Positions 37,423 to 49,396 are shown, counted from the stretch's first letter. The stretch is DNA of 64,000 nt from Hevea brasiliensis (GCF_030052815.1 NC_079499.1:72245760-72309759); one strand, 5' to 3'. Notes: a model not told the origin generated them from the sequence alone. A program made the numbers and translations.

Positions 37423-38560
37423 ATGGACCCCATATCTCAAAGGGCAGTTGAGGAGGAAGTGGAGAGTTATGCTCTACCTGCAGCAGCTGAGACTAGGGGT
37501 AGGGGAGAACCTATTCCACCAGCTCCAGCAGAGCTCGCTCAGCCTCCACAGGCCATGTTCCAGCAAATGGCTGAGTTTTTCAGACAAATGGCTGGGGTAA
37601 TGCCACGACCACCTCCACAGCAGAAATCACATCTAGAAGAACTGAGAAAATTTGGAGCAGTGGATTTCCTTGGCAAGAGAAAAGATGATTCTGTTGCAGT
37701 CGAAAACTGGTTGAACTGAACAAGGAGAGTTTTAAAAGAACTCCACTGCACTCTAGAGCAAAATCTAGAAGCTGTTGTATCTCTGTTGCAAGATGATGCC
37801 TACCAATGGTGGGATACAGTGTCTAGTGAAGTGTAGCCATAATTAATATTTTGGAACTTCTTCCTCTTAGAATTTAAGAAGAAGTATGTGGGTAGTGTAT
37901 ACCTAGAAGAGAGAAGAAGAGAGTTCATTAACCTGAGGCAGAGACAGCTGACAGTGGCAGAGTATGAAAAGGAATTTGTCAGACTGAGTCGCTATGAAAG
38001 GGAGATAGTCCCTAATAAAGCTGAGAGGTGTAAAAGATTTGAAGAGGGATTAAATGACAACATAAAGATAATGATCACTGCCTTGGGAATCACAGATTTC
38101 ACCAAGTCAGTGGAAGTTGCATTAAAAGTTGAGAAAGTAAGAATAAGTGAGCAGACTAGAAGAGAGAGACAGCAGAAGAGGGGCTCGGGTCAGTCTAGCT
38201 CATCTCCTACACCAGGAAAGAAGTTCACAGGTCCACTTGCATAGAGTTCAGGACAACCTTAAGGTCAGGGTCAGTCCCAGGGGCCCAAGCCACAGTTCAC
38301 CCCTAGGAGAGGTCAATCCACACCATTAGTGAGCAGCTCTCCAGGGACAGGGTTCAGGGGATCAACCCTAGCATCTTCTGCACGTCCGCATTGCCTGAAG
38401 TGGCATAAGGGGGAGTGTTGGAGAGTGATCGGTGCTTGATTAAGGTGTGGGTCAACAGAGCATCAGTTAAGAAACTGTCCACGTAGAACTGCTACAACTT
38501 CTCCAACACAAGCCGACAGACCTGCATCTGCACCTCAAAGGGGTAGGAAGTCTGGTAAAT
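37423..38560 (+). pseudogene. gypsy B gag with zinc knuckle remnant
   Basis: The start at 37423 gives MDPISQRAVEEEVESYALPA, followed by a proline/glutamine-rich N-terminus. The retrotransposon gag domain is spread over 37640-38150 (LRKFGAVDFLG, DDAYQWWDTV, EFKKKYVGSVY, LTVAEYEKEFVRLSRYE). Stops fall at about 37717, 37834, 37843 and 38242. The zinc knuckle near 38430-38480 reads RCGSTEHQLRNC, but the first cysteine codon has become TGA. Gag would form the particle and bind RNA; this copy cannot. Confidence 0.9.
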
Positions 38561-38574
38561 TTAAGGCAGTGGGA

Positions 38575-39000
38575 CCATCACAGAGACCTGCATCTGAGCC
38601 AGCAGAGAGGCTAGAGGTCAGAGCACCTGCCAGAGCCTATGCCATAGGAGCTCAGGAGGAGCTAGATGCCTCGGACATCATCAGGGGTACGTTCTCCCTC
38701 TACAATAGATCTGTGCATGCATTGGTGGATCTAGGATCCACTCATTCATACATCTGCATCAATTTATCCATAGAAAGGGGGATATTAGTAGGGGAGAGTG
38801 ACCAAGATATTCTAGTCACTAATCCATTGGGCCATAGTGTAGTGGTGAACAAAGTGTACAAGGGTTGCCTGTTAAGGATTCAAGGGTATGAATTCTTGGC
38901 AGACCTGATTGAATTGCCTTTTCCATGAGTTTGACGTGATTTTGGGAATGGACTGGTTGTCACGTCATCAGGCAATGGTTGATTGTAAATTGAAGAGGAT
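38575..39000 (+). pseudogene. gypsy B aspartic protease
   Basis: A retroviral-type protease is recognisable from VHALVDLGSTHSYIC (about 38715-38760) to FDVILGMDWL (about 38928-38958). The active-site triplet reads D-L-G, where D-S/T-G is classical and D-P-G also occurs in related elements (see gypsy C). A frameshift near 38920 separates the two halves of the domain. Confidence 0.85.
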
Positions 39001-40075
39001 TTCCTTGAAAACTCCTGAGCGTGGTGAGATCACATTGATGGGGGAATGGATAGATTTCTTGTCCAATGCCATCTCAGCCACAGTGGCAAGAAAACTGATG
39101 AGAAAAGGCTGTGAAGACTACCTAGCACATGTGGTAGACACTAGGCAGGCTAAGCCAGATTTGTGTGACATACCCACAGTAAGAGACTTCCCAGATGTGT
39201 TCTCTGAAGAATTGCCTGGCTTGCCACCAGAAAGGGAAGTCGAATTTGATATTGAAATACTCCCGGGCATACCACCAATCTCTATTACTCCTTGTAGGAT
39301 GGCACTTACTGAATTAAAGGAGCTGAAAATCTAGTTGCAGGAGTTACTGGATAAGGGGTTCATACGCCCCAGTGTGTCACCATGGGGAGCTCCAGTGCTG
39401 TTTATGATAAAGAAGGATAGGACTTTGAAGTTGTGCATCAATTACCGGCAATTGAATAAAGTGACAGTGAAGAACAAATATCTGTTGCCTAGAATTGATG
39501 GTCTGTTTGATCAGTTGAAAGGAGCAAGAGTATTTTCCAAAATTGATCTCATATCAGGGTATCATCAGTTGAGGGTGAAGGATGCAGATGTGCCAAAGAC
39601 TACGTTCAGGACCCAGTATGGGCATTATGAGTTCCTGGTGATGCCCTTTGGCCTAACAAATGCACCAGCAGCATTCATGGACCTTATGAACTGTATCTTC
39701 CATCCATACTTAGATCGGTTCGTAGTGGTCTTTATTGATAATATTTTGGTGTATTCTAAGACTAGGAAAGAACATGGTGAGCATTTAAGGATTGTTCTGC
39801 AAACCCTGAGAGAAAAGAAGCTATATGCTAAGTTGTCCAAGTGTGACTTCTGGTTGAATGAAATTGCATTCCTTAGACACATAGTGTCAACTGATGGGAT
39901 TAGAGTGGATCCCAAGAAAATAAAAGCAGTGAAGGAATGGAAGTCTCCTAGAAATACAACTGAGGTCAGAAGTTTCTTGGGGCTAGTTGGGTATTACAAA
40001 AGATTTGTGAAGGGATTTTCTTTAATAGCTACTCCAATGACCAAGTTATTACACAAGAATGTCATATTTGACTAG
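39001..40075 (+). pseudogene. gypsy B reverse transcriptase
   Basis: After the linker (VRDFPDVFSEELPGLPPERE) the RT domain runs from [20 protein letters not shown] to the [11 protein letters not shown] thumb. Palm motifs are clear: [13 protein letters not shown] and [18 protein letters not shown]. The catalytic box reads FIDNILVYS instead of FIDDILVYS because the codon at 39740-39742 is AAT, so an essential metal-binding aspartate is lost. A stop lies at 39332-39334 and another at 40073-40075. Confidence 0.93.
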
Positions 40076-40610
40076 AATAACAAGTGTCAGGCCAGTTTTG
40101 AGAAGTTGAAGGCTATGTTGACAGAGGCACCAGTGTTAACACAGCCAGTGTCAGGAAAGGACTTTGTGGTCTATAGTGATGCCTCTCATAATGGGTTAGG
40201 GTGTGTATTGATGCAAGAGGGGAAGATGGTCGCCTATGCTTCCAGGCAGCTAAGGCCACATGAATAGAATTGCCCTTCCCATGATTTAGAGCTTGCAATA
40301 ATTATCTTCGCACTGAAGATATGGAGGCACTACTTGTATGGCGAAAAGTGCTACATTTACACAGACCACAAAAGTCTGAAATACTTGCCAATCTAGAAGG
40401 AGCTCAACCTCAGACAAAGGCAATGGATTGAGTTCCTGAAGGACTATGATTGTGTGATTGACTATCATCCTGGGAAGACAAATGTAGTTGCTGATGCTTT
40501 GAGTAGAAAATCCATCACAGCTTTGAGATCATTGAATGCCCGTCTATCGTTGGCTGGAGATAGAGCTATTTTGGCTGAGTTGCAAGAGAAGCCAAACCTA
40601 CTACAGTAGA
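40076..40610 (+). pseudogene. gypsy B RNase H
   Basis: The RNase H domain has [47 protein letters not shown] and [11 protein letters not shown]. Stops replace residues after PHE (about 40264) and LPI (about 40394), and another follows near 40606. The layout is typical of gypsy elements with RNase H directly after RT. Confidence 0.9.
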
Positions 40611-41682
40611 TTTTTGATGGGCAAAAGGTAGATGAGAAATTAATGACTATTGTAAGTAAAATCTCAGAAGGGAAAGCAACTGATTATGAGGTAAAAGCAG
40701 ATAGGTGTCTGTACTATAAAGGAAGAGTATGTGTACCAGATGACGGGGAATTGAAAGCCAGTATTCTGAAAGAGGCATTCACCAGTATTTATGCTATGCA
40801 CCCAGGAAGTACAAAAATGTTTCATGATCTGAAGCTTCATTACTGGTGGCCTGGTATGAAGAAGGACATAGCTGACTATGTGACTAAATGCTTGACGTGT
40901 CAGCAAGTCAAGGTAGAACATCAAGTTCCATCGAGTTTGCTACAGCCTATACGAATACTTCAATGGAAATGGGATCAGGTCACTATGGATTTTGTAAGTG
41001 GTCTACCTCTCACCCAGAAGAAGCATGATGCATTATGGGTGATAGTAGATAGATTGACGAAGTCCGCACACTTTCTGCCAGTTTGTCACACCCTAACTCT
41101 CTGTAAGGCATAACATGATCCCGTAGTATACCTAATGAATTACCAACTCCGTCTACTGATAACTCATTAAATACACTACAAGGGATTTTAAAAACTTTTC
41201 TTACTTCTTTTACAGTGGTGAGCACTAATTACAGGTGTTAAAAACCTTTTTGAACTGAAGTGATAGAACTAACACATTTGAATTATTTGGAATTTCTGTA
41301 AAAATTTTGACAGGGTGCCATCTGTATTTTGGATAAAACAGTTCTTCAGAAAACCTATAAAAAGCACTTCAATATATTTCCAAGTCTCAACTTCAACATT
41401 TTTCTCAACACAACATATTTCTCAAGTCAAATTCACAGTAATTTTTCAAAGATTGCGATACAAGAAATATAATACAATTTTTACCAACCAAAATAACTCA
41501 TAATTATTTTAAAACTTCAATGTACAATTTTAGTTTACAACTGCTCAAAACCAAAACAATATGTACATACAGTGATCATACATTACCGCACAAAATACAA
41601 AATGTGGTATACTCGTTATACCCGAAAATCTCTCGCTGGAGGTAATAGCGACTTAATCACGCTCTGTCTGCATCTGTCTACT

Positions 41683-41721
41683 GCGATAAAGAATAAAGCT
41701 ATCGCTGAGACAATGTCTCAG
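41683..41721 (-). other. paired stem-loops in LTR-I
   Basis: GCGATA (41683-41688) pairs with TATCGC (41700-41705), and CTGAGAC (41705-41711) pairs with GTCTCAG (41715-41721). TGGTGC follows, as in LTR-II. Confidence 0.75.
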
Positions 41722-42523
41722 TGGTGCACAACATTAACCAAACACAAATTTAAATCACAATTCATAATTCAAATAAATAGTGGATATTTAAAAACCATAG
41801 TTAAATTCAAGACAATACTGTCATAAAGAATTTAACACAATATCACAATAAATCTCAGTAATCAAAACATAGTTAAATTCAAAAGACAGTAAATGTCAAT
41901 AAGAATTTAAACTTCATTTCACAAATTATCAAATCGCATAACAACACAATTTAGTCGAATAATTTAAGAATACAGTGTTGCCAATTCATTCACAACTTAA
42001 GCCATGACACAAATTTCCGATCAATGCCGCGTTGTACACCATGACAAAGCAATCACAACCCCACTAATCGAAATCAATAAGGAAGGGAGCTAGCTATATA
42101 ATGAGTACTCATCCGATCACCTCAACTGGTAAACCAGAGAGGGAGAAAAATAAACGATCACGACTCCATTAATGGAGAAGGAAAATAAATGACCACAACC
42201 CCATAAATGGAGAAGGAATGATATGATACTGTCATGCTAAGTGTGAACACAAAATCAATTCCAAACATTTTATTCAAATGATTCGTGAGAATCCAATAAA
42301 TTTCCAAAGTTATAATTTCATTCACAAAATGGCAACACAATTCATAATTATCTTTAATTTCCACAAAAACCATTTACAGTGATTTTCAATCAATAGTATC
42401 CATCAAATCATTTACAATGCTTTTCAAGCAATAAATATCCATTCAAACATATTTTCACAATTTAAAACAATAATGTACAAATAGTCATAATTTATTTCAA
42501 TTGAAAAATTCAAAAGAAATACT

Positions 42524-42783
42524 GTTGTGCACAAACACAATTTAAATCAATAACATACAATTAATCATATGAAATCTTATTCAGAGTAAAATCAGTTGAA
42601 AACTAGTTGTGCACAAACACAATTTAAAACAATAACATACAATTAATCATATGAAATATTATTCAAAGCAAAATCAGTTGAAAACTAGTTGTGCACAAAC
42701 ACAATTTAAAACAATAACATACAATTAATCATATGAAATATTATTCAAAGCAAAATCAGTTGAAAACTAGTTGTGCACAAACC
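42524..42783. repeat. 82-bp tandem repeat, about 3.2 copies
   Basis: Units restart at about 42557, 42639 and 42721 with ACAATTAATCATATGAAAT and share GTTGTGCACAAAC. The last two copies are almost identical. The sister LTRs at 56920 and 63330 have a single GTTGTGCACAAACC, so the expansion is specific to this copy. Confidence 0.9.
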
Positions 42784-45371
42784 TCTGATGACTGTCTCCT
42801 GGTCTGGACTCAGTGTTTCCTTCCCTTTTCCTGAGTATTTGGTAATTGAGAAACACAATTTGAAGTGTTTCAGTACTAAATTAAACTGTCTCTAACGATA
42901 ATGTTCGATAAGTAATTCACTGAAGGCTATTATTTGTTTAATCACCTAATATACCGACCCTCGATGCGTTTTAGGTAAATTAGGTTTTAGTGTCATTAAT
43001 ATGTCACATTCGATAGGGTTTTAGGGTTGGTACACGCTACCAATTTCATTTTCTTGTTTAGTGCATTTTCTTGCAATTTGCTAGATTCCGGGATACTAGT
43101 TTGACCTAGCCGGATGACTTAGTTCCCTCGGTTTTCGGGTTCGGTTAAAACTACAAACTTGTAGATCTATATCTTATGGAACGCGGGGCAAAATTTTAGG
43201 TCATTCTGAGTTATGTAGACCAAGTTATGGTCATTATACTATTGCTGGTCAAATGGCATCAAATTAGGTCAATCTTAGGTCAATTTGGTCAACTTTGGTT
43301 CGGCCAGTTTTTGGACCCGAACTTGTGCAAGCTTTTTGACTCGTTTATGGTCATTTCTGGGTTTTGGTGTCTTCATAAGACTTGTAGGTATGGGTCTTAA
43401 CTATTCATGGTTAGAATTTCAGGTCAATTGGAACTGTTTTGAGTGAGTTATGGCCTAAACACTAACTGCTGCCCAATTGGTCAGTTTTCAGGTTTCACTT
43501 GCACTTAATCCGAATTGGTCATTTTTCATGTCACCTTGCAAGCAGAATTTTAGTATGCTTTCTTAATGAAAGTTGGCACATTTTGTGCCTAGTTTCACCT
43601 CCAATTGGTCTCATACCAATTGAGGTTACACATTTAAAGTTATAGGCTAAAATGCCTACTGCCCTTAATTACCTTGCTTAAACATACATCAATGACACAT
43701 TTACCTTACTATATGTCCACTTCCCTTACCAATTCTGTTTTGGTACATTACCAAAACCATATACCACTTCACTTTAAAGTCACTTTGGGCAGATTACACA
43801 CATCCTCAATACACCAAATAAACTCAAATTTACAAAGTCTAAGTACAATCACATATACACCTAAACATTACTCATTCTTACATACACTTTACACAACCAA
43901 CCTATATACATATCCATCAATCCTCAATGTCAATATTCTGCCAATACCTTCATAAAAACATACATTTATCCAAGATTCCCAAGGCTGCCGAAAATCTTCA
44001 CCATGCCAAAGTGTCCTACAATTCATCAATTTCCATTCCAAGTGCACAATCACCATATACATGTGGAATAATTTACTAGGATATTAAATCACCCTAATCA
44101 ACATCATTTCTTATCAAATATATGTATAAATATTTCCTTAAATACATAACTCCATGGCTGTCCAAAATGAACATATCAATAACTCCTCAAACTTGAAAAT
44201 TTTCTTCACAAATCCAACACCCATAACATGTACACAAAGTTTAACAAAACAATATTCAAAAAATGTAAACTTACCTATGGTTGGAACTTGCTAAACCTTG
44301 ATTAAACTTCTTGATTTTGGTATCAAGCTCTCCCTTATGATGTGTAGACAAATTTTTATGAAGCTATCTAAGTGATTGGAGTTGAAATGGAGGAGTGGAT
44401 CAAGCTCATGCAAAAACGGCAATGGTGGTTTTCATTTCCTTCAATTCGGCTAGGTTAAGGGAAATGGAGAAGATGAAGTATTCAGCTGGTATAGTGGACT
44501 TACATCTGCCCCATTTTATGTTTAGTTTATTCATTAGTGGCCCACTCACACAAATTAATCATATTATAAATTTAATTTCCCTTTATCCCACATTAAACCC
44601 TTAATTCTTGCTATTCACTTTAGGTACCACCAATTTAATTTTTCATTTTATTTTCTAAGTGTAATATTATTTATTTTTAATGGACATTTAGGTCAAAAGA
44701 CAATTCGGGATGTCAAATGACCATAACGCCCCTGTTCGGGTTGCATTCCCGATTTTTCGGTAACACCGGGTTTTGTCCATTTTTCGATTTCTCACTTTTC
44801 TTTGTACTAATAATTTAATTTTTCTTTGATATTTCTAATGATATTTATACTTCAATAAGGGTCTATTTAAGTCCTAAAAATATTTTCCAGGGTTCCCCGC
44901 AATCCAGGGCTAGTCAACGGTCCACGCCGTGACTTCCCGGTGCGGTCACCCATCGCTAGGGTTCTCGGCTCGCTTAACTTGGTTACCTTTCTTTGCTATT
45001 ATTTTTCCTTTGTTTTTCTTGTATTTTCTTTTCTTGTATTTCATTATTTTATTTCTTCTCACTCATATTGAAGTGTAGTTCTAGGCATCCTAGCTGTCCG
45101 GACAACACTGGTCATCGGAACAGTAGAACGCACTACCGAACTTAGAGGTGTTACACAGTTTGAACTGACTACTCACTGGAGAAGATAGCAAAATTATATA
45201 TTAGTGAGATAGTTAGACTGTATGGAATTCCACTTTCCATCATATCTAATCGAGACCCAAGGTTTACATCGAGATTTTAGAAGAAGTTGCATGAATCCTT
45301 GGGTACACAACTCCACTTCAGCACAGCTTTCCATTCCTCAGATGGATGGGCAATCAGAAATAATAATCCAG

Positions 45372-45446
45372 GTAAACAATTGAAACCAATTGAATTAATA
45401 CAATTATTGAACCGAAATGATAATTATAACATGAAATATATGTTAG
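45372..45446 (+). other. intron-like 75-bp insert in gypsy B integrase
   Basis: The segment starts GTAAACAATTG and ends ATATGTTAG, is AT-rich and contains stops. It lies precisely between the codons CAG and GTC of the integrase core, and removing it joins IIIQ to VLEDML in frame. The same place in gypsy A (4642/4643) has no insert. The borders read AGGT on both sides, compatible either with a spliceosomal intron or with a small insertion that duplicated AGGT. Confidence 0.7.
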
Positions 45447-46764
45447 GTCCTTGAGGATATGCTAAGGAGTTGTGTCATTGAATTTGAGGGAAGTTGGGAT
45501 AGATATCTCCCACTGGCAGAATTTTCATACAACAATAGCTACCAAGCTAGCATCCAAATGGCCCCGTATGAAGTACTGTATGGGAGGAAATGTAGAACTC
45601 CAGTGTGTTGGACTGAATTGGGTGAAGATAAACTGGTAGGGCCAGACCTGGTGAAACAGACTGAGGAGAAAGTAAAACTAATCAAAGTCAATCTGAAGGT
45701 TGCCTCAGATAGACAAAAATCCTATGCCGACCTGAAGAGAAAAGAAATAGAATATGAGGTTGGTGACAAAGTGTTTCTCAAGGTGTCACCGTGGAAGAAG
45801 GTACTGAGGTTTGGAAGAAAATGTAAGTTAAGCCCTAGGCTCATTGGCCCATATGAGGTCATTGAACGTGTGGGTCCAGTGGCCTACGGGCTAGCTTTAC
45901 CACCAGAGCTAGACAAGATCCACAATGTGTTCCACGTATCTATGCTAAGAAGATACCGCTCAGATCCTTCACATGTCATCTCCATGGAAGAAATTAATGT
46001 ACAACCAGATTTGACATATGAAGAAGAACCCATACAAATCCTAGCTCGGGATGTGAAAGAGTTGAGGAATAAGTAGATTCCACTGGTGAAAGTGCTTTGG
46101 AGGCACCACAACACCGAGGAGGCAACTTGGGAAAGTCAAGAGATGATGAGGCAACAGTTCCCTCAATTGTTGCATCAGGCAAATTTCGAGGATGAAATTT
46201 AAATTAGAGGGGAAGAGTTGTAACATCCTCACTAAAGCAATTCCATACATTCTACTGTTCCGGTGGCCAGTGTCGGTCCGGATAGCTAGAACGTCTAGGA
46301 AAAAAATATTTAAACTAAAGAGAGGAACCATAATTAACTTAAATATTAACAAGAAAAATATAGAAAAAATTTTGGAAATAAAATACAACCAAGTTAAATG
46401 AGCCGGTGCCCTAGCGATCGGTAACCCAGTTGGAAGTTGCGGTCCTCGCAACTAAGAGCCCTAAACCCAGGAGAAAATTTATAAAATAATTTTTGAGACT
46501 CCAAAGAAGAGTCATTGAGGTTTCTATGGCATTAGTATGCCAAGACAATGCTTAGGAAATTTTTTCAATCGGTACAGACAATTTTAGTCTGTTAAGCCAA
46601 ACAGAGGGCATTATGGTCATTTTGCCTTCAGAGGTGATTTTTGGCCGACTTGTCTAGTTAAGTAAATAATTATTATGACATAAAATGTGAATAAATATTA
46701 CTAAAAATTAAATTAAAAATAAGCAGAGAAGAAAAGAAGAGAAAATGAGATAAAAGGTCTATTT

Positions 46765-46785
46765 ATGACATCATTATGACGTCAT
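46765..46785. promoter_or_regulatory. inverted TGACATCA/TGACGTCA motif in gypsy B 3' LTR
   Basis: ATGACATCA and TGACGTCAT flank TTA. The right arm contains a full TGACGTCA, a classical bZIP site; binding is not demonstrated. Confidence 0.5.
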
Positions 46786-47683
46786 TAAACAAATCCCACC
46801 AATCATATTTAACTAATACTTAAATTAACTAATAAAAAGGGGATAAGAATACAACAAAAATCGAAAAAAGTCATCATCCTTCTCCTTCACCCAAACCAGC
46901 CGAAACACTCCTCCCACCCAAACCACCATTGAAGCTCCACCAAAGCTTCATGCCACACCAAATCTCACCTTGAAACCACTACTTAGCTTCACAAAAATTT
47001 AATCTTGCAACTTGAGCATCCTCTAGGCACCCAAAAGAGGAAGGAAAAAGGAAGTTTGGTTAGCTTGAAATTCAGCTTCAACAAGGTTAGTGTCCAACTC
47101 TTACCATTTTTGGTTTAGTTCATGTTTAATGGCATGAATTGTGTAGGAATTATAAGAACATAAAATAAACATATGTGTGTGTGCATCCTACAAATTTCGG
47201 AAGCTAGGGTTGGTTAGGGTTTGCTTATTTTGCTTAATAGCAAAGTGGTGATGAGCAGCCCTTGGTATTAAATGAGTGATTGAACATAGTTGTGTAAGTG
47301 AAATGCAAAGATTATGCATGTATGAACATGAAAAATTAGACATTTGAACACCATTAGGGTTTTCTCATGCAATGGTATGTTAACCTTATAATGGTCAATT
47401 AGTGACCATTTGAATATGTATGAGAAGGAATTGAAGTGAGTAAGGGTGTTGGAGTTGAAATGAGGTGTGCTGCCCTTGGTTACCTGCAGGACTGAGTGTG
47501 AGTCCAGTAGGTTTGGGCAGCCATAAATGGAGTTGTATAGGTTCAATTGGTGCAAGACCAATTGGACATGAAACTAGATACATAATGGCACAACTTTGAT
47601 GAAGAAACCCTGCCCAGAAAACCAAACCAAGTTGACCTAAAAATTGCCCTAATTCGGGTGACTTACATTCTGCCTGGGCAAAA

Positions 47684-47716
47684 TGACCAAATAAATAGTG
47701 TTTATTTATTTGGTCA
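47684..47716. other. hairpin module in gypsy B 3' LTR
   Basis: The arms TGACCAAATAAATA and TATTTATTTGGTCA are separated by five bases. The place corresponds to the 27-bp palindromes at 7973 and 25727, with paired substitutions. The whole surrounding module is missing from the gypsy B 5' LTR. Confidence 0.75.
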
Positions 47717-48730
47717 TAACTCAGTGTAGAAAAGTCCAATTGACCTCAAATTTTACCATCAGGTAGCTGAGACATAAACCTACAACTTTCATGAAGAAAC
47801 CAAACCCAAATTTTGATCATAACATGTTCAAAACTGACCTGCAATCAGTGCACAAAACACTATAGATTTTGTTATGTTCAGAAAATCTGGAAAATTTACA
47901 ATCTGGCTAGTTATGGTATTTAGGAAATAACTTCAGCTAAAAAACTCCAAATGGAGTGATTCAAAAAAGGAAATGTAACTAGACACAATAAGGAACAACT
48001 TTCATGAAGACAATTGTACCAAATTCCTACTGTACAAATGACTAATGGAATAGTAAACTTAGTGCTTGAAATTTCAAAATTGTGAATAACTAACACTAAG
48101 CTTTGAAATGGTATTGGCAACTAGTACCCGTAACTTTAGAATGCAAAATGTGGAATGTTGAGAGTATTAGACCCAATGTACCTATTGTCTAAGCAAAATT
48201 CAAAATTTTAGTTGACTAATGAAATGAATAGTAATACTAAAACTTCAATTTCAACAATTGTAAAATTTAAAAGTGTAACATGCCCTAGTACACCTAGCAA
48301 GATTGGTTTGGATAGGTTGGCATGACAATAGGGTTCAGTTAGCAGTACTGCACATGGCATTATGCCATTCTGTGGTCTTATGGCTTTTAGCCATTCTAAC
48401 ATTGTGATGATACTTGGCCTTATGCCTAATGTTATTACAGCTTATTAGCTGTTCTGTTGCACACCGGGAGATATATGTGACCGATGGTGTGATGGCTCGA
48501 GGTACTTGATACCCAGTGTCAGTTTAACCGTTTATCCAGTCCAGTCATCTAGTATAGGTTACTTGGGCAAACAAAAATGAAAGTGGATAAATTTAATGAA
48601 ATAATGAATATAACAAGTACAAAATAAATAAGACTATAAATAATTATCAAAAAATTGTTTGCATAAGACATCAATACATTCACTGCGTATTTATTTTCTG
48701 TTATTTCTTTTATTTCTATTATTGGCACCA

Positions 48731-48748
48731 CTAAGCATTATTGCTTAA
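48731..48748 (+). other. stem-loop in gypsy B 3' LTR
   Basis: CTAAGCA pairs with TGCTTAA around TTAT. The last pair is lost relative to the 5' LTR copy at 23978. Confidence 0.55.
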
Positions 48749-49396
48749 CGTGTTGCTTTTTGCCATGTGTAGGTTCTGGAGAGACCGATAGAGGGCCCAT
48801 TAGACCACAGACTGGGTGAGACCATCTGCAGCTCTGCATAGTGTCCGTGTCACCTCATCGCCTTCAGTGCATTGGTAGGACACTAGGTTTCATTTTGGTA
48901 TATTGTAATTAACTTTTACTTTCTCATGTGTAATTGAGACTTATGTAATGTATTTTGGTATTAATGTAAATAGTGAAAATTGTGTTTATGAATGGAAAAT
49001 TGAGTATTTATTTATGACTTGTATATGAATATCATGAGAAATGAATGAATGAGAAATGGAATTGTTGTTGAAAAATATTGATACTTTGTTGATGAATAGA
49101 GTTTGGGAATGATTGAAAACACATTGGAAGTGTTTTTCACAAGTTCCGAAGAATTATTTTTTCCATTTTTAGCCGGTACTCTGCCGAATTTTCTATAAAA
49201 TTTGTGGAACCTCAAATAAATTTATAATTTCAATTAATGACTTAAATGAATTATATTTCACAAATTGTACTTCATTACTATGAATAAAAATAAATTAATG
49301 AAGAATTAAAAAAATGATTGAAATAAAATAGGGTGTTTAGGTATACTATGTGACATATCTTATTCGGCTATACAGTGACAGGTAAGGGGTGTCACA

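Larger units (their letters stand above)
41084..45155 (-). repeat. solo LTR, family LTR-I, in gypsy B integrase
   Basis: It begins TGTCACACCCTAACTCTC and ends CTTAGAGGTGTTACA, 4072 bp, with a perfect duplication CAGTT (41079-41083 and 45156-45160). The integrase frame continues across the empty site. It is closely related to the gypsy C LTRs at 55444 and 61829, but it carries an extra 82-bp tandem array. Open frames such as 43674-43955 are not conserved and not supported. Confidence 0.94.
40611..46202 (+). pseudogene. gypsy B integrase with chromodomain, split by a solo LTR
   Basis: The zinc-binding HHCC region (YAMHPGSTKMFHDLKLHYWW, KCLTCQQVK) and first part of the core (WKWDQVTMDFVSGLP, IVDRLTKSAHFLPV) lie in 40643-41083. 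A solo LTR occupies 41084-45155. The core resumes at 45161 ([12 protein letters not shown]) with a stop, then a one-base shift before DGQSE. An intron-like segment (45372-45446) follows. The C-terminal part is open at 45447-46076 ([31 protein letters not shown]). One stop precedes the chromodomain tail (VKVLWRHHNTEEATWES, ending at 46202). Confidence 0.92.
21666..49396 (+). mobile_element. Ty3/gypsy element B, complete but nested and inactive
   Basis: Both LTRs, primer site, gag-pol and purine tract are present. A perfect target duplication TTTCT (21661-21665 and 49397-49401) delimits the insertion in the CACTA TNP2 gene. It holds a solo LTR with a copia element in its 5' LTR and a solo LTR in its integrase. 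After removing the nested inserts it is about 11 kb. The chromodomain-like tail and very long LTRs suggest the Tekay/Del branch of chromoviruses; that clade call is inference. Confidence 0.93.
46219..49396 (+). repeat. gypsy B 3' LTR, family LTR-II
   Basis: It starts TGTAACATCCTCAC after the purine tract (46205-46218, AGAGGGGAAGAG core) and ends GGTAAGGGGTGTCACA. It is 3178 bp long and uninterrupted, so it is the best reference copy of LTR-II here. It preserves the undisturbed sequence around 49020 into which the inner solo LTR inserted in the 5' LTR. Confidence 0.95.
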
